Assembly: GCA_030295235.1 (NCBI GenBank)
Contig: AP026133.1
Span: 62,001 to 126,000 of the forward strand
Reading direction: 5' to 3'
Length of the DNA stretch: 64,000 nucleotides
DNA from: Fistulifera solaris
Lineage: Eukaryota; Bacillariophyta; Bacillariophyceae; Naviculales; Stauroneidaceae
Shown: in pieces, positions 1 to 11,285 of the stretch
Numbering within the stretch: the first letter of the stretch is position 1
Layout: every line of letters begins with the position of its first letter
Position numbers and translations under genes: made by a program
Notes under the pieces: model-generated
What the model was told of the DNA's origin: nothing
The model's input: only the letters and a program-made list of their open reading frames with translations
Database searches by the model: none

Positions 1-28
1 ACCCGGTACCGTACCCGGTACCAGGTAC
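1..28. repeat. GTACC-rich palindromic tract
   Basis: Overlapping GGTACC and GTAC palindromes fill the first 28 bases. The same short words recur in many other gaps of this window (about 16.9, 20.75, 23.28, 31.5, 35.3 and 43.16 kb) and almost never inside genes. Function unknown. Confidence 0.6.
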
Positions 29-1420
29 ATTGCGATACGTTTATTGAAAAAGGAAAGCAAGGGATTTCATTTTTGACAAAAATTTGACGAAAAATCATTG
101 TCAAAGAAAAAAGATGTTACTACGTAGGATGTTAGGTTTATTGTTCTTATACCAGTAATTATTTATCATTGTTCATGGTTGTTATTGTCAGAAAAAAAAA
201 CTCCAAAAAAATCCAAAACGAAAATATAATATAAAATATTAAAGGCCCTGATAATATATAATGACTGTACTCCATCAATATCATGTTTTACCTACCCTCT
301 CTTGTGTGACAAAGTAGTATCTGGTACTCCGGAATGGTTTTCGTCAAAAAGGGGAACGTTTCATTTTTTTTTCTTACCGATGACTGGTTGTTTTAGGAGT
401 CATCAGCACCGGGAGATAAATACCAGGTAGTCCTACAAAGAATCATCATCGAATTATTCAGCAATGCCAATTTACATGTATCGACGATCGTCGGGTATTG
501 CGGCTGGCAACAACCCAAAAAAAGCTGACTTTTGAAACAGCACACAAGTACGGCGACTCGGAGATACCTTTTTTTTTTCGTCTCTGCGGTAGCATGCATG
601 CAGCAAAACGAGGATGGATCGTCAAAAGATTGCTGGATGGCGGCAATGTATTCTTTGAGTAGTAAAAAAGGACGGCACGTGACGTGCTGGAACTGCTGGA
701 CGCATCAAAAGTGGCTATATGGACGATGATGATGCTTCGCGTCATTGTGATTCAATGCAATTTCTTTCAGGCGTTGATGATTCCTGCGCAGGCTGCGACA
801 GTGAAAAGTCGTTTTTTTTTGAAAAAACCAACCTTTTTCATGGAGGAGTCATGCGACGAACTTTCCATATGATTGTTGTTGCCTTGACTTTGCGAGAGAA
901 CGAATGACATTGGTGAATACCGCCCAAACGGAGTTTAGCTTCACGAGCCAGAAGTACCTTTAACTTTTTTGGGAGTTGCTCTCGCGTCTTTTCTCTTGTT
1001 TCTACCGGGCAGGATGGACGCTCGGGATGACGCGCGGGCTTGCTGAGACGTTCTGGGAGATTCGATAATGGCTCTATGTCGGTATCGGAAGCGCCAACTG
1101 TGTCAATGAACCTTGTTCCAAGAAAAAAGAAGACCTTGTGCCATATATAGGTAAGGGGAAGCTTTACTGAGACACAAAAGAGCAGTCTTCTTTCTTGGCC
1201 CGTTCGTTGTTTTGTTCACACGCCAATTTTTGTTATTATGATTTCCTCTTGCTTGTTAAACAGTGTTCCCCCCATTTGATTCTTTGCGCATTCATCGCTG
1301 AACCACTGGACAAGGAGCACAATATCACATAAAGAGCTAACTTGGTTCATGGGGAGTGACCTAATGAGAACGTCGGAGAAATAAAAATCGAAATGAATTA
1401 ACGTTACCAATGAAAATGAA
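29..1420. other. intergenic, no gene recognised
   Basis: AT-rich DNA with homopolymer runs. Open frames here are short, overlap on both strands and give no protein-like composition. It is downstream of the cyclase-PDE stop codon and presumably holds its 3' end. Confidence 0.5.
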
Positions 1421-4400
1421 TTAATGCAAACCAGGTGCATCCAACCGTGCCACCATTTCAGCCACCACTTGTCGGCCTTTGGCTTCCCACTCTTTGCGAT
1501 TCGTTTCGGCATAATTCAAGTATTCATCACTCGAAACACCAAAGACACCACATTCTTTCAATTTCTTGGCCAGTGGGATGATGTAAAAGTCAAAAAGCCA
1601 ATTTCGCCTTCGTACCAGACATCGGCAGGATTCTTTTGCGCCCGTCCTTGACGATACGCCGTCATCATTTCTTCAAACAACCGAGCATTCCATTTGCGGT
1701 AAATGTGCCAATGTTGCATCGTGTGCGAAACATCCGAGGCTTGAATGACATGCTCCAACACAATTGTCGCCTTCGCGATTGATTTGTTCTTCTAATTCTT
1801 CGGGAAACACACTGTTGTTGTTGTTGTTTTCAGCAAAGGCTTTGGCCCAGCGGTCTTTGCGCGCCTGACTCAGTGACTTGTCCATGATATCCGTGGCCAT
1901 GACCAAGTTGACAATTAGTTGACGGAAGCGATTGTATTCGGCCGGTGTGGTGTAAATACAGTTGCGCAAATCAATGAAAGCATCGTCCATGAGTAATGAC
2001 CAGGCAATATCGACCGAGTTTTGTTCGGCGACACTCTTGTTGTGGTAAACGGCAGCAATAGGAGACTGTTCTTCGATTAAAGTGGCATTGGTGACACCTT
2101 GGTGATCGACGTCATGAATGAGAGCAGCAAAGGCGGCAGCAAATTGGGTCAATGGTTCAGAGGTAATGCCGTACGTGTGATCGTGGAGAGTGCGGTCGTC
2201 TCCGGAGACTTCGGGGGCGACAATGCGTGAAAAGAGCTTTGTTACCGACATAGTGACATGACTCACGTGTTCAAAGTTGTGGAAGGCATTGTTGCGATAC
2301 AGTGTAGCAATGGCGTGGACGTATTTTTCGAGTTGTTGCATGACCTTTTCTTCTAAAACAACTGGTGCCAGCTTCTCCTGACGCGCCGCTGCTTCGGCAT
2401 CAAAGGTCGGCAGGGCGAGAATTTCAGTGACTTCCCCGAGTACGTGACCCACTTGAGTGACTTCTTCAATCAATCGGACGGCCTCGAAATTTGGGATAGT
2501 GTTCAACGCCCTGACGTCGTTGGACAACGTCCTTCAATATCTTGGCAAGGACTTCGGCATTCCACTTCACCAGGGCGTTGTGCTTTTTCCGACAATGCGT
2601 TGCTCTTTGAAGGGGTAGCATTGCTGAAAAGAGACGTCGTATCATCCCACATTCTGCCTTCGTCTTCACCTTCGCTGGATGAGACACCCGATGAAGTCGA
2701 CCGGGGACCGTCGTCTTTGACCAGCCAGTAGGTTGTCAATTCGCCCTTTCCTTTGGCATTGACCTTGTCTTCTCGCAACTTGGTCCAGTGGCCCTTTCCG
2801 AATGCCTGCAAAATGTTTGCAGTTTCTTCGGAAATGTGAATCATGTTCTTTTTCCCGTGGTTTCGATACGAGCCGTCGTATTCATCGTGTCACCGAAGAG
2901 TTGGAACCGTGCCTTTTCACCACGGAGAACTCCGCCCTGTTTGGAAAGGAAAGAAGGATAGCGGTTGAGTTTATGTAATCGAATCAAGGTTTCAATTCAG
3001 ACGCAAGTTTTGTGCTGTATTTGAGACGTACCGTCACAGGGCCGCTGTGCAAGCCGACTCGCAATCCCAGCTCTCCGGTATCGGGGCCTAATGTAACCTC
3101 GAGCTCATTCATCAATGACATCATGCAAGCGCGACAATCACGTGCGAAACGAGCCATGGCGACAGCATGGTCGCGACGCGGATCCGGAAGACCACACGCT
3201 GCTACATAACAATCACCCACTGTCTCTACTTTGAATATGCGTCTCCTCTTGGCAATAGTATCGAATTCGGAATAAATGGTCTCAAGTAAAAGGAATACTT
3301 GCGCCGGTTCTCTCATCGAACTCCATGCAGTAAAACCTGAAAACAAAAGAGCATTCCAAAGGTGAGTCCAATACGGTCTGGAGTGAACTTAAAGGTTCTC
3401 CTCAAGTTCGGTCGGTTACATACCAACAAGATCTGCAAACTTCGCATTTTTGGTAGTAACGATAGCAGGGAGTGGGCTTGTGAGTCTCCGAAAGTGACTT
3501 CAACGTAACAACGTGACAAAATATGGGAGGGGGATCATGTGTTTGTAAACGTACCATGATTGTCGTGGATGGAAATAGATCAGCGATGGGTGGCATATTC
3601 TTGTGTACCGACTCGTTGCGATCTCCCGCGTCTAACGTTTCCTTAAGTCGGTCCTTCATGCTAATACGGAATGTTCCTTTCCCCATACCTTTCTCGACCA
3701 TTTCCGCCTCCTGCTTGGCCTCGGCCATGATGCGTTCCTGGACGTTTTTGGGAAACAACGACTTGACAATATCCGTGGTGCGCTTTGCGACTCGTGAAAT
3801 GTTTCGTTGACGTCGCTCCACGGCACAATCGTAGCAGAAGAATATGCCGGTTGTAAAAGGAAGACCCCGAGAATGGCCAACGCAAATAAATAAGGATCAT
3901 TTGTCATATACTTGTCCTTTAGTTCGTCGGTGGGGTAAACATCAATTGTATAGTAGCAATGCTCGACGGAAGTGTCCGCTCCGTCGTACTGCGCGAATCC
4001 AGCAAAGTTCGCTTCCATATGTAGGTAGTTGTACTTAGTGTTGTGCAAGTTTCCCTGTCCGACAACTGTGGCATTGTGTCCGTCGACTCGATACGTTACG
4101 ATTGTGCCACAATGATCGTTGACTTCAACGATAAATCCATGAATATCGTGAGGGAGAACGTTCTTGAAATACTTTTCCCACGGCAGTACGGCCAAGACAA
4201 AACCACCCGGGTCGGTGTAGGTCAGATCAAGATTATCACTATGGAGAGTCTTCTGGACAGCTTCAAGGATAATCGACCGCGGATGCCATTCCGACACCTC
4301 TTGTTGACGCGTGGCCTTGAGCAAGTATTCCACATCCACAATACCAGACATGACGACATGCTGAACTTCGAGAACATCTTGTTTTAATTGATGAAACCAA

Positions 4401-5206
4401 GGGAAAGTGTCCATGTCCAACAGCATGATATCCAAGTCATTCGCCGGGGGTGCCACTTGCCATACCGGTATAAACGTAGAATCTTGGTCATCTTTTTCGG
4501 ACATGACTTCACCTTGAACATTGTGAATGTTTGGGGGGATCTGCCCCTTATTGTGCTTGGGCCATTCCATTGCAGCGTAAGCTTCAAAGGACTGCCGCTG
4601 TTCCAAGGGAACCATTGGAGTGAACGCAAAAGTTCAGATCCGGTCAAGCGGATGGCTTCTTGAACTTGCTGCGTGAAGAAAGGCAGAGTAATGTTGGGCC
4701 AGACCTCCGCCGTTTGTGATGTGCTGGCATGAGATGATATCGCCGTGGCCAGACTACGAACTTGCCCAACGGTATTGGCGGCGTTGGTTTCCGACAATTC
4801 AATGATTTCACCAGCCAAATCACGAAACTGAATGAAAAGAAGAGTAGAATGTAGAACAGAAGAAGGTGATTGATGGGTAAAGATGGATGGATTATATGGA
4901 TGATGAGTGAATGCCAAAACCTGAACTTACCTCGGCTTCAAAGACACTTTCTTCACTCTTTTTCACAAAAAAGAAAGCTGCCACAGATATCGCTATGCTA
5001 GCGAGGAGCAGACAGATGTAAACAATCGCCTTGGTTCGATTTACAATTCGAGTGTCTTCTCGAACGAAACTGCCATTGGAAGTAGAACCATCGGAACGGG
5101 CGTTGGTTTGAGACTGTGACGGATCCGAAGTGCTTTCCCCTTCATGCTTGGACGAAAGCGACTTGGAGGATTCCGAATGCTCCAATTGAATGATTTGCGG
5201 AGGCAT
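1421..5206 (-). CDS. membrane nucleotide cyclase fused to cyclic-nucleotide phosphodiesterase
   Basis: Bifunctional enzyme predicted to make and hydrolyse cGMP or cAMP at a membrane. Exons: 5206-4931, 4827-3555, 3439-3424, 3336-3032, 2936-1421, all GT-AG. Order: cytosolic N-terminus, TM helix (about residues 66-86), extracytosolic sensor-like domain, second TM (about 406-428), class III cyclase (FADLVGFTAWSS with the first metal Asp, ETVGDCYVAACG with the second, FGDTMNTTARIE with the Asn/Arg pair), then a PDE with HNFEHVSHV (about 840) and HDVDHQG (about 900). About 1,128 aa. Seven frame breaks: T runs near 4630, 3857 and 1594 (base missing), G/A run near 2852 (missing), C/G runs near 2574 and 2510 (extra), and near 1774. 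Correcting them gives exons divisible by three. This receptor-cyclase/PDE fusion is known from diatoms. A pseudogene is possible but less likely. Confidence 0.9.
3424..3439 (-). other. 16-nt microexon of the cyclase gene
   Basis: These 16 bases encode F-A-D-L-V plus the first base of the next Gly. They are flanked by AG (3441-3440) and GT (3423-3422). Joined to the exons on either side they rebuild the invariant FADLVGFTAWSS cyclase motif in phase. Without this exon the first catalytic Asp is lost. Flanking introns are 115 and 87 nt. Confidence 0.85.
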
Positions 5207-6661
5207 TTTTGGCTTTTTTATGAGCTAAAAGAACGAATAATCGATATGCTTCGTCGAAGGGTATTGTTGTATAGATGATGATGACTTGCCCTATTTTGGG
5301 AGATCAACAGGAAGGGAGAACATTATTATAATTTTCTCGTTATTTCGACCTTCGCGACAATTCGTTGAGGCCCGAACGAGAAATAATACAGTGTGCCAGT
5401 ACGGTCATTTTTGTCTTGGATGATACGATCTGTACTGTACTGTACTTCATTGTTTCTCATCGGATCGAGACACTCCGAGCATTATTGCCAAGCTCTCCGC
5501 TCTCCGCCTTTTTTTAAGGGCGTATTTAAATACTCCGTAGATGTTAAAGTTTACGTCATTCTGGCTTTGTTCCTGTTTCTCGGTCTTGGTATCCGTGTTG
5601 TAGTCGAGAAACACTACTGAATACATTAATTGACTACCGGGTTTTCTGGTACTTTGTACTTCAATTGAAGCAGAGAGCAATGACTCGGCTGCTGACGTGG
5701 CTCGTTTCCAGCACTTAAGGATGATACGGATACGGAATAGGACACGAACACAATAACTGGTAGTCATCCGTCCGCCTTGCGCCTGTGCCTTTCCGCTGCC
5801 CACTGCCCAGCGGCCACGTGGCCACGGCCCCATGCCACGCACTTCCCAGAGCTATTCAGTGTCATTTCCGGCAGATAGTGAGTAGTGAGTGGTGAGTCAG
5901 CAGTCAGCAATAATGTTGGTTTGGTAAAAATCCGAGCACCTCTGTACCTCTGGGCTCTGGGCCTGTTCGAATAGGTACTGCCACTGCGCACAAGTACTTT
6001 CGTCAAAGGTATCTTGGCCTCTGCGGTATTATCGATACTGGAAAGTGGGGAGACGTGGTCGACCGTTAGATATGACCTCAAACTCTTTGGTGATATGTGA
6101 TATTTGTTTTGGACCTCTTTTGTCCAAAGGTACAAGTATCACTCCTCACTCCCTCACTCATCACTGGGGGGTCATCTCAGTCCCAGGTCTAAGGTCATTC
6201 GTTCCATTGGGTTTCTCGCGGATCTTCTTCGATCGGCATTCCATATTCCATTATCTCAAAACCTCAAAACAGTATCCTTATACACGAGCTATTCTCTTTT
6301 CCACGTGCATCGTTCTTGCCCTTCGTTAGCCGTTTGTGTTCTCGACGGACAAAGAGCGAAAGATAAATAATAATGGAATGAATGATTGTTCATGGCTCAT
6401 GGCCGACGTCAATGAATGACGAGGAGCCCTACCAAAAATGTGAGGCCTTCGCTTGCCATGACTTGCAATCGGTAAAGTGACAACTATCAAGTTAGATTTC
6501 AAGGGTTTTTGCTCAAAGAAATTGGACAGCCGGACTAAGGACTTCACTACACCTCTGTAAGGTTCAAATTATTGGTAGCAAAATACATTTTTGGTTGGAA
6601 TAAAAATGCCAAACAGATACAGAAACAAAAAAAACGAAGAGTACCAGGTACTACCGTAAGA
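5207..6661. promoter_or_regulatory. upstream region of the cyclase gene; no gene seen
   Basis: About 1.4 kb separates the cyclase start from the next gene's stop. It holds an ATACTCCGTA word near 5530 and GTACT-rich stretches, but no coherent reading frame. The cyclase promoter must lie here; no defined element can be named. Confidence 0.4.
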
Positions 6662-7217
6662 TCAAATGTCTTCTTCATCGTCACCGGATACTTCCGCCTC
6701 TTTCACTTGAATTAAAAGATGGACCGGATCCAAATTTCGCACCCGCCACCAAATAGTAAAACTGTTGCAGTGTCGTATGTGCCAACTCACCCTGCGTGAA
6801 GGTATGGTAGGGTGCATTGTCAACTGTCGAATGGCAAATGATCCATTGCTGATCCATTTCACCCTTTTGCCAATTTGGTAGTTGTATCCGCATCAAACTC
6901 GTACAAGCCGGCTTGTTCGATGAGCGGTACCATCTGTTGTGTCAACGTCATGGACAAATCATCGACCATGGGAGTGAAACATAGATTGACCGATGGAGCT
7001 CCATGTAACGAACTCGTAACTCAGATCCTGGGAGGATGCGATTGCAACTTGCGCCCACTACTGGGAGAATACGTTCCGGTTTGGGGTACTTTGCCATGTC
7101 ATCGGGTGGGCAAATCTGACAATCTTGGCCACGTGCGTTTGTTGGCTGCGCCTACGGGAATGTTTTGTTAATGCAATGCGACCGTTTCTTATCAGCTGCT
7201 TGAAAGTTCACAGACAT
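6662..7217 (-). CDS. conserved-looking small protein, frame-disrupted
   Basis: Not recognised. From ATG at 7217 a protein of about 184 aa can be followed through five single-base shifts (A run near 7165, CCC near 7113, near 7010, GGG near 6868, GG near 6726). The net change makes 555 nt, exactly 185 codons, ending at 6662. Visible blocks are PERILPVVGASCNRILPGSE, LTQQMVPLIEQAGLYEFD, EMDQQWIICHSTVDNAPYHT and an acidic tail EVSGDDEEDI. No signal peptide or membrane helix. The smooth continuation across shifts argues for a real gene in error-containing sequence. Function unknown. Confidence 0.5.
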
Positions 7218-7298
7218 GCTGCAGTAACTATATAATAGCTACAATATATTGTAGTGAGTCTATATTTATTTGTTGTTAAGGCAAAAAATAATGAATCA

Positions 7299-7719
7299 TC
7301 ATAAATTGAGCAAAATGCCACATCGCTGTTGTTGGTAACAATGCGACGAATCACTCATTGATCCCCACAATCCCCACGGCTGATCAAGTTCCGAAAGGCG
7401 CCTTGATGTTTGAATGATTGACAATTCTTTGCGCGTTGCAAGTAAACACATGTCGCTCGCACCATGATGACGGGCCATTTCTTCTCGTTCCGACGACTCG
7501 AAAAACGGGAGACCATTTCGACACCGACTTTCGTGCTCATCTAAATCAATGGCTTCACTGTATTCGACACTCCAGTCGAGTGTGAGGGGGAATGCCTTCG
7601 GATACCGAAGGGTGATCTCCTAGAATTAGTTTGTGATGGTGTACTTCGACGGTCGGTGAAAATGCGACTTTGCGTTTTCCTGGCATCATGGCAGTTTGCG
7701 GTGGGCCCTTGCTTTCCAT
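7299..7719 (-). CDS. small protein with RVxF-like docking motif
   Basis: About 139 aa from ATG at 7719, with one extra base in the G run at 7586-7590; removing it gives exactly 140 codons. Near the N-terminus is KRKVAFSPTVEV, which fits the [RK]-x-[VI]-x-F protein phosphatase 1 docking pattern, followed by HHHKLILGDHPSV, G-I-P-L and LDW. The 35827-36333 gene has the same block order, so this is a family. A PP1-regulator role is inference from the motif. The start could lie slightly upstream, where another in-frame ATG exists. Confidence 0.6.
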
Positions 7720-9973
7720 TTTATGAAATGACAACCACATGCTGCAAAGGGTTCCATCGTGCCTCTCTGCTTTCCTCCTCGGAAGAGCTCTAGACAAGAA
7801 AAAAATGTGTTCATGTGTGTTGTTTTCGGAGCGCGTAAATAATCCGATGGGAAGGCAACAGGAGAAACTTTCTCTACTATTGCCTTCAGTACTAAAAGTA
7901 AAAGTTAACGATGTTTTACTTCGATACTTCATTACCGTATCAATGACCGCCAATACTACGCAAAACGTGGACGAACTACAAGAACGGAAGACACTGAGTT
8001 CCGGAAATCGCGTCGCGATCATGAATATGATCATTTTTGTATATTCGAGAGCCGCTTCGAGCCTTGTCAAGATCAAAGCACAATCACTGACTAAGAACTG
8101 TGCCCGGTTTAGTACGATGTCCCAGGCTCCCCTGGCTTGCACCGTTTTCGCCCCAACTCAAAAAGATTGCAAAACAGTAATTATTTCATTCCGTTCCTTA
8201 TCAAGATAACATCGTGTCTATCCAAATCGATGCAGGGAAACTATCAATCGAGGTTTTGCGTTGTTGGTATTGGACTTTGGACCGTTCAAAAGGGAAAAAT
8301 CGCACTCGACATTCATCAGTCCAACGAAACGATAAAGCCATTGGATGCCCATCCGACTCCTTTATCAGTCGAAGAAAATGAGCCCCTCATCAATATTCCT
8401 TATGGATTTTAAGTCGGTCAAGAATGGTTTCACTGGTGTACAGAAATGTCCGCCATTCGCTGGAGGAGGAACGAGCAGCAAGCACAGCTGCACGGAAGTC
8501 ATCGCCGTAACAAATTCATCAGTCTTCACATTCAAAGAAAGCGTGTTCCGTGTTGTTTTAGAGCGGTGTCTTGCACATAACACCTCGGTGTGGTTCTACA
8601 AACCTATCGAAACCACCAAATCAGTCACAAATTTAACTTGAAATCTTAGTTCGTCTGAAAGAAGCAAACGAACCCAGGCCACAAAGTCATCTCTCGTTTT
8701 ATAAGCTGTTTTGTTTACTATGATCACAACGATTATGCACTATTGTTGGTCCCTCCAAAGCAAGAAAACTATCAAGGATGATGAAAAGAGTATTCAGTTT
8801 CGGTCGTGCGCATCCATGAACACCAAATGATACAAGGAGACAAACGATGCGGATTTTGGTGTGGTACTTTGAAACTTGTTCTCTGTTCATCGTCGTCATC
8901 CATTGTTAGGACAAGCGCCAACTTGCATGGGGAAGGCAACTCTCAATGAGCAATGATAGCTCTGTTACCATTCTCAATCACAAGGCTATATTCTGTTGTT
9001 GTACACGAACGAAAAACAGGTGGCGGCGCCAACGGGCAACGATGTTTTTGAAATTTGAATTTCTCACTGAGACACACACCTTCCACACAAAACGAGAGAC
9101 ACACCCTGCCAAACACACCTACCTAAAAACGGAGGGAAAAGGGATCAGCTGGCGAGAGAGCCTTGGACCCATTAACAACTCTTTGTGCTATTGCGATTTT
9201 CCCATGGGGTTTCTCACTACTTAAAAGACCAGATAAATTGGGGCTATTGAACTTCTTTGAGCTTCGCATTCGGAACTTGTCAAAACTGTAGAAAAAACAG
9301 GCAAGACAAAACCGCATCTGAAATTAGAATGACCGCATAGAGAAGAACAGCTGTTTTTGTTCTCATATATTAAGTAGTGTTTAAATATTCATGGGGAAAC
9401 CTCCTTTCCATCCTTTGTTCTCTATAATATTCTTTATGACATTGTACCAGGAGAAAACTGAGTCCTTTCGTGCCTACTACGAGCACTTCAAGTTTCTCTG
9501 ACAGAAAATGTTCCACCGAAAATTCAGTTTAGCCTATAGTACATTCGGATGGTTGTGTCGTCACAGTTGTCCGGTATTCACCTTTCGAGACATTGAATGC
9601 GGGGACTACAACGGGGTTAAGTTCAACGTAATCGGACGGCATTCTCGTTTCGGTGTTGCAACTGACGCGGCGTCTACTAATTTGCTATGAGCTAGAACCC
9701 GAACACTTCGTTCCAAGATTAGAAACGAAGCCTGGTCGTTTCGAATATCGTTAAAAAAGTAGGATAAAAACACCGGCCGGCTCGACCGGGCGTTGCTTTG
9801 GATCCCAAGCAATTTCAGCGATGGTGCTCTTTCGGAGAGTGTTTTTTTATATGGTCCATATAATTCTCATCCATGATTGTTTGACACCTTGTCTTTTGCC
9901 ATCATTGACATAATTATTTTTTGAAAAAAGTATTCGAATTCTGCACACTGATAATAATACTTTTCTTTCGGCA
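7720..9973. other. 2.2-kb gap without a recognisable gene
   Basis: Both strands carry several open frames of 60-195 codons. They overlap one another, lack conserved motifs and have no consistent codon pattern. I see no RNA gene. Part must be the upstream region of the 7299-7719 gene. Confidence 0.4.
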
Positions 9974-10408
9974 ATGATATTAATACTCCTCGATCATCAT
10001 CGAACCTTCGATTCGGTGCAAATAGTGAATGACAATGCCCGTTTACCCGCTCGCAGTGAAACCTTATCGGTTCCTCCCGTCCGACGACGTCGAGATCGGG
10101 ATGCATGGAAACAACGGCGGAGTTCCAGTTGCAGTGATTTACAACACTCACAGCATCATCAACTATTGCACTTGAATCACTCCTGGTTGGACTTCAAAAC
10201 CACGTCGCGTCCCCACTATACCAATCGATGGGATACGAATTGTCCACAAGGACTGCTCGCGCCGCAACAACCCCGTTGCGTATACGACAGTTCACCACCC
10301 CGGAAACCCGTGCGCCGGATGAATTCTTTTGAGCCTAGCAGAGATACTGCACGATTGTTGGAACAAGCCTTGTTGATTACGAATCATTGTGCGAGTTGTG
10401 AATTTTGA
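9974..10408 (+). CDS. hypothetical basic/Ser-rich protein
   Basis: 144 aa from ATG at 9974, uninterrupted. Rich in Arg, Ser, His and Pro, with a basic cluster VRRRRDRDAWKQRRSSS and a closing segment with SRDTARLLEQALL. No signal peptide or membrane helix. The style resembles the 48253-48918 protein (basic/Ser clusters, short helical C-terminus), but alignment by eye does not prove kinship. It could be non-coding; moderate support only. Confidence 0.4.
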   Translation: MILILLDHHRTFDSVQIVNDNARLPARSETLSVPPVRRRRDRDAWKQRRSSSCSDLQHSQHHQLLHLNHSWLDFKTTSRPHYTNRWDTNCPQGLLAPQQPRCVYDSSPPRKPVRRMNSFEPSRDTARLLEQALLITNHCASCEF

Positions 10409-11285
10409 ACGTTTTCCTTTGTATCCTGTGCTACAGCGCTATCGCTATTATCAATAGATTTATAAAAAACTAGTAACGATTGTATTCTGTTTCTGATGCT
10501 TCTACTTGACGAACGAACTTAAAACGAGCAAATTTCGAACAGTTTCGGCTTCCTGCACCCACAGTTACCATCGACAGAGGTCCCAAATCTCTCTCATTCT
10601 CTTTTTGTTAAGGGACTGAAAATGCCTAAGAGATTTGGTCTATGTAGACCTAAGCTGCTTTAGCTCTAGAGATATTGATCCTCTTTTCGCTAGGAAAGAA
10701 CGCGCCTGCGTTAGGTCGAACGGAGCGATTAGATGATGAATCATCCTAGCCAAAATCCAAACGAAACGAATTACTCAGTCCCGTACCGGGCACAGCACCA
10801 ATTTAGAAAGCAGTACCTGGTAGAAGCGAGTGGCCCAAATCCTCCGCCCGTCTGCCGCGTTTCAGTCTGTCTGTCGAACGGTACTCGGGAACGACGATCT
10901 TACTATTTATTTTTTTCTCAACGGTCACCATTTCTACTACTCTCACCTTGTATCCATGCGTCAATTTTGTTGAAAATGAGGAGGATCACTTTCTCTTCGA
11001 AAGTGCTCTGCTTGTTTCCTATTCTATCCTTATTCGTTCTTAACAATACCTTTGGTATTACAAATTCTCTTTCCTAGAAAAGAGAGAAGAGAAGAGCGAA
11101 AAAACGCAGCAAAACGCGAAATTGCTTCGTCAGCCGACTCTTTCTTGTTGCGAATCAATCGTGTACTTTGTAAAAGAGACGTCGTCGTCCTCCCGAGCAC
11201 TTTAGTTTCACGAGCTTCGATATTTTTCTATTGTAAAAAGAACGAAAACGAAAAAAGAAACAAGCAAACAAACAAACAAAGTAGT
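10409..11285. promoter_or_regulatory. upstream region and 5' leader of the sorting nexin gene
   Basis: No gene seen. CT-rich and GA-rich tracts at 10900-11110 and an A-rich leader with repeated AAAC units (11240-11282) run up to the start codon at 11286. A GTACC/GTACT cluster lies at about 10780-10825. Confidence 0.4.

Noticed and set aside
1421-5206. Calling the cyclase-PDE gene a pseudogene
   Set aside because: Catalytic motifs, splice sites and net codon phase are all preserved; sequence error explains the breaks more simply. Read data would settle it.
7739-8209. Plus-strand open frame of 156 codons
   Set aside because: No conserved motif, overlaps the upstream region of the minus-strand RVxF gene, and composition is not protein-like.
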